From Sodiomyces alkalinus F11 (Eukaryota > Ascomycota > Sordariomycetes > Glomerellales > Plectosphaerellaceae): DNA of 64,000 nucleotides. The position numbers and the translations under genes were made by a program. The notes under the pieces were generated by a model that worked only from the letters and a program-made list of their open reading frames with translations, made no database searches and had not been told where the DNA came from. Each line of letters opens with the position of its first letter. The stretch's first letter is position 1. The DNA lies in NCBI RefSeq assembly GCF_003711515.1, contig NW_021167080.1, positions 3,694,155 through 3,758,154 on the forward strand, written 5' to 3'. Shown here one piece after another: positions 62,817-64,000 of the stretch.

Positions 62817-64000
62817 ATGGAGTCACTTGCTGAGACGACTTGGGACGTCGTCATCTGTGGCACAGGCTTGCAGCAGTCGCTTCTTGCCTTGTAAGACCCT
62901 TTCTTTGCCCTATGATTCTTCCATCCATCCTCTGTTCCAGAGAACTCTGACCTGACCGGCTGACCCAGCCTTGGTGCTCCGTGAAGAGCTCTCTCGCGCT
63001 CGGGCAAGCAAATTCTGCACCTCGATCCCAATGCCTACTATGGCGGTGACGAGGCCGCCCTCACCCTCCAAGATGCCGAGGAATGGGTAGCACGGCAGCA
63101 GAACCGGCAGACGCAGTTGTCGTCGGACGCGTCAGACCCAGACCCAGACCCAGACCAAACACAAGACGAGCCAACCCCCATATTCTCTGCTGCTTCCATA
63201 TCCAGACCAGCCGAACTTTCCGGTTCAGCCTCTGCCCTCTCCTCCTCCCGAGCCTACTCCCTTGCCTTGGCCCCCTTCATCGTCCACACCCGCTCCGCCC
63301 TCCTTTCACAACTCGTCTCTTCCCACGCCTACCGTCAGGTCGACTTCCTAGCCGTCGGTTCCTTCTTCATCTTCCAACCCGCTTCCTCCGCAGCCGCGGA
63401 AAACCAAGAAGATGGTCGTCCAAACACGGAACAGGGGGGCCCGTCACTGACACCTATCCCGTCCACGCGCGAAGCCATCTTCGCCGATACCACCATCCAA
63501 CCCCGCTTGAAACGTGCCCTGGTCAAATTCCTCAAGTTCGTTCTCGAGCACGACACCGCCGCTCAGGCCGAAAAGTGGCAAGCCCGAGCCAAACAGCCCC
63601 TCGACACCTTCCTCCAGGACGAGTTCAAGCTCGATGCCGAGCTGAGGACTTTGATCCTTGCCCTGACGCTCTCGCTCGACGGACGAATCACCGTCCGGGC
63701 CGGGCTGAAGGTCATCGAGCGTCACCTCACCTCCATGGGCATGTTCGGGCCGGGCTTCGCCGCCGTGTATCCCAAGTGGGGAGGCGGGAGCGAGATATCC
63801 CAGGTGGGCTGCCGAGCCTGTGCCGTGGGCGGCGGCGTTTACATTCTCGGTTCAGATGTCAAAGCCACGCGTCTTTCGGAAGAGGGTCCCGACGGCGCGG
63901 AGGTGGAGGTCGAGCTGGGAGAACCCGCCATCCGGGTCCGGACTCGGTTACTCGTCCGTGGCAGTGACAGCGCGACAGAGAGCGACGAAAAGATCAGCAG
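62817..64000 (+). CDS. MRS6: Rab escort protein (REP/Mrs6), partial
   Basis: Exon 1 is 62817-62890 and exon 2 starts at 62987, after a GTAAGA donor and a GTGAAG acceptor, and runs open to the window end. The join gives WDVVICGTGLQQSLLALALS then SGKQILHLDPNAYYGGDEAA, the dinucleotide-fold motif and the YYGG signature of the GDI/REP family. The nearer CCCAG acceptor would lead to a TGA within five codons. Later blocks are AYSLALAPFIVHTRSALLSQ, YRQVDFLAVGSFFIF, KRALVKFLKFVLEH, LTSMGMFGPGFAAVYPKWGG and CRACAVGGGVYIL. The insertion of about 70 residues after GDEAAL (DASDPDPDPDQTQDE, Ser-rich) and the long gap before the FLKFV block favour REP over Rab GDI. REP presents newly made Rab GTPases to geranylgeranyltransferase II. 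The C-terminal part lies beyond the window. Confidence 0.9.

Noticed and set aside
63083..63967. A 294-aa plus-strand frame rich in Arg, His and Pro
   Set aside because: Out-of-frame shadow of the Rab escort protein exon, whose own frame runs open to the window end.
1..64000. CRISPR arrays, phage genes, intact transposons or inverted-repeat elements
   Set aside because: No spaced direct repeats, transposase, reverse transcriptase or long terminal repeats were seen; repeats are limited to microsatellites and short words.

Overview
This window is nuclear DNA of a filamentous ascomycete, most likely a Sordariomycete. The evidence is a full-length RNA polymerase II RPB2, many short GT-AG introns (about 50-135 nt, with CTAAC/CTGAC-like branch sites), Pezizomycotina-type genes (a Som1/Flo8-like LisH regulator, an alpha-factor-type pheromone receptor, a secreted GH5 mannanase with a fungal CBM1) and a decayed gene with repeat-induced-point-mutation (RIP)-like damage. 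No bacterial operon, phage, CRISPR array or intact transposon was seen. All exon boundaries were set by eye from splice consensus, reading frame and family knowledge.

Left part (1-25 kb), widely spaced genes: a partial two-helix membrane protein (-), the U5 snRNP 40 kDa WD40 protein (-), TRAPP subunit Bet3 (+, with a 9-nt microexon), the LisH regulator Som1/SomA (+), a 267-aa unassigned protein (-), a small Tom6-like protein (+), a doubtful gene near 15 kb, a Ste2-type pheromone receptor (+), ESCRT-I Vps23/Tsg101 (-) and an indoleamine 2,3-dioxygenase (+). The gaps here are up to 2.3 kb and carry recurring TACCTTA/GGTACC-rich stretches and a tRNA-like fragment.

Middle part (26-46 kb), compact housekeeping block: RPB2 (+), PET117 (-), V-ATPase subunit G (+), CTNNBL1 (-), a phosphoglycerate-mutase-family protein (+), GUF1/EF4 (-), phosphoserine phosphatase (+), a 128-aa mitochondrial-type membrane protein (-) and palmitoyltransferase ERF2 (+). 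Orientation alternates strictly, so starts share divergent promoter regions and ends converge, in one case with 31 bp between stop codons. Several genes here have unusual exon structure: an ATG-only first exon, another 9-nt microexon, and a probable GC-AG intron.

Right part (47-64 kb), secretion and surface functions followed by housekeeping: a secreted endonuclease/exonuclease/phosphatase-fold protein (+), a GH5 beta-mannanase with a 26-proline linker and CBM1 (-), a ferric reductase with a Gln/His-rich insertion (-), exosome subunit Rrp43 (+), a multi-exon pseudogene at 59.9-62 kb (+), and the start of Rab escort protein (+), cut by the window end.

I found no convincing undescribed gene system. 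The most informative anomalies are the exon-structure oddities (microexons, GC-AG intron, in-frame intron in Som1) and the pseudogene, whose in-frame stops are almost all TAG or TAA in otherwise intact coding sequence.
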